DNA from: Lacimicrobium alkaliphilum
GTDB taxonomy: Bacteria > Pseudomonadota > Gammaproteobacteria > Enterobacterales > Alteromonadaceae
Reading direction: 5' to 3'
Assembly: GCF_002591895.1 (NCBI RefSeq)
Contig: NZ_NISX01000027.1
Coordinates: 1-42,284, forward strand
Length of the DNA stretch: 42,284 bases
The notes below the pieces were generated by a model. It had not been told where the DNA came from, did not search any database, and saw only the letters and a list, made by a program, of their open reading frames with translations. Position 1 is the stretch's first letter. The number at the start of each line of letters is the position of its first letter. Both the position numbers and the translations under genes were made by a program. Below are positions 41,521 to 42,284 of this stretch, piece after piece.

Positions 41521-41787
41521 AGAGCGTGTTGAACTTTGCTGTATATTTTTTGCAACGAATTGCGCGGTATTTATACAATGAAGCGCGATTGTGGTGTAGT
41601 TGTTCTACATGAAAGAGCGCTGAAGCGGTAGAGATGCTGCGCAAACGTTGCCCGAAGGGTTCGTCCTAAACGCTTTTTACTCTTTATTGCTTATTTTTGA
41701 CTTAATCCATTAGGCCTGCAAATAAGCGCCGCGATTACAAAGCGTTTAGTTAGAACAAAATTCATACAGCAAAGATCAACACGCTCT
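41521..41787. mobile_element. MITE-like element with 24-bp terminal inverted repeats
   Basis: The ends 41521-41544 and 41764-41787 are inverted copies matching in 23 of 24 positions (outer ends AGAGCGTGTTGA). Inside are nested inverted repeats, for example CTAAACGCTTT near 41667 with AAAGCGTTTAG near 41740, and a small hairpin TGTAGTTGTTCTACA. No transposase frame fits in 267 bases. I do not see a clear target-site duplication. A non-autonomous mobile or structured repeat is the best reading. Confidence 0.65.
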
Positions 41788-42284
41788 AAGTTTTGATGAC
41801 TTTTGTGTTGCAGACCAACAGGCGTTAGTCTGCAAACACCAGATAAAGCATCTGTGTAATCAGCAATATCATTACCAAGGGCCAGACCCAGCGGCTGAAG
41901 TGCCCATTCCGCCTGGGAACCGGGCTACAGCCTGTTCTTTATTGACTGTCAGAAATAGCAACGGTTTGAGCGGGTAAACAGCGTTATGGTTGTGCAGAAA
42001 CTAACTAACGCTGATAGAGCAATTGTACTGATATGATTGTCAGAAAGTATAGGAGCATGCATGCTCTGTGTTTAGTGCTTTAGAGGGGCATCGCCAATCT
42101 GATAGTCCGCTTAGTGCCAGGAGCGGTCATTCAGCACAATGTAAAACTTGACCCGGCATCTGTATCAGGTGCAAAGAGTGTCACAGCTTCCTGCCGTCTT
42201 CGTGGTTGGAGGCTTTTGGACCACGAAGCGCACGAAGAAACCTGCTGCGAGACTGTAAAAATATCTGTGTAAATGGCACTCTTA
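41788..42284. other. Non-coding end of the window
   Basis: About 500 bases without a convincing gene. It holds a hairpin (TTGCAGAC at about 41811 with GTCTGCAA), a possible minus-strand fragment ending at 41825 whose tail reads RWVWPLVMILLITQMLYLVF (one hydrophobic helix, no start codon, likely a relic), a 14-bp perfect palindrome GAGCATGCATGCTC (42053-42066), and the repeat at 42198. Confidence 0.5.
42198..42238. repeat. Short ACCACGAAG inverted repeat
   Basis: CTTCGTGGT (42198-42206) and ACCACGAAG (42220-42228) form a perfect 9-bp stem, followed by a further CACGAAG. It resembles the ACCACRGAG repeats elsewhere in the window but is shorter. Confidence 0.55.

Noticed and set aside
42053-42066. 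14-bp perfect palindrome GAGCATGCATGCTC
   Set aside because: A single short palindrome with no gene, promoter or second copy nearby; no function can be argued.

Overview
The window reads as chromosomal DNA of a marine-type gammaproteobacterium, most likely Alteromonadales/Alteromonadaceae. I base this on the protein families present (long PutA, NorR/quinol NorB, DnrN, RND-MlaA pair, large TonB receptor, S8 protease with PKD and chitin-binding-like repeats) and on the repeat elements. No replicon, phage or plasmid functions are visible. I cannot name the species.

Layout. (1) 1-5192: a loosely packed region with a frameshifted cupin remnant, a DUF3703 protein, a periplasmic binding protein, a secreted modular subtilase and an unannotated C-terminal remnant of panB. 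(2) 5193-9002: PutA without the DNA-binding domain. (3) 9068-19005: a nitrate-uptake block with three NarK/NNP-family transporters, a beta-barrel porin, a fused PP2C phosphatase/Ser-Thr kinase and a thiamine-diphosphate decarboxylase-like enzyme. FNR-type boxes and C-rich TACCCCC motifs lie upstream of several of these genes; no nitrate reductase lies in the window. (4) 19147-25052: an orphan TPR sensor kinase, an RND exporter overlapping an MlaA-type lipoprotein, and YjbQ. (5) 25136-31463: a TonB receptor divergent from tetR, a cytochrome c5-like protein, a Tat-type FAD lactone oxidase and a Tat-type PLP barrel enzyme. Two matching 16-bp operators sit on the two outer promoters, which ties the locus into one regulon of unknown substrate; this is the best candidate for an undescribed pathway. 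(6) 31490-34367: an aldehyde dehydrogenase, moeB and a degenerate mobA-like gene. (7) 34583-40344: a nitric-oxide response module: dnrN, a DUF454 protein, a small membrane protein, quinol NO reductase norB and divergent norR. (8) 40355-42284: an unrecognised protein with a hairpin over its ribosome binding site, then a 267-bp MITE-like element and non-coding sequence.

The strongest regulatory result is that dnrN and norB each carry three GGT-N7-ACC boxes, the known NorR-type half-site pattern, upstream of a good sigma-54 -24/-12 element. One norB box ends at the base before the norR start codon. Together with the FNR-type boxes on the nitrate transporters, the window describes a low-oxygen nitrate/NO lifestyle: nitrate entry, molybdenum-cofactor genes, NO reduction and repair of NO-damaged Fe-S centres. 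All functional calls come from reading the sequence; no searches were run.
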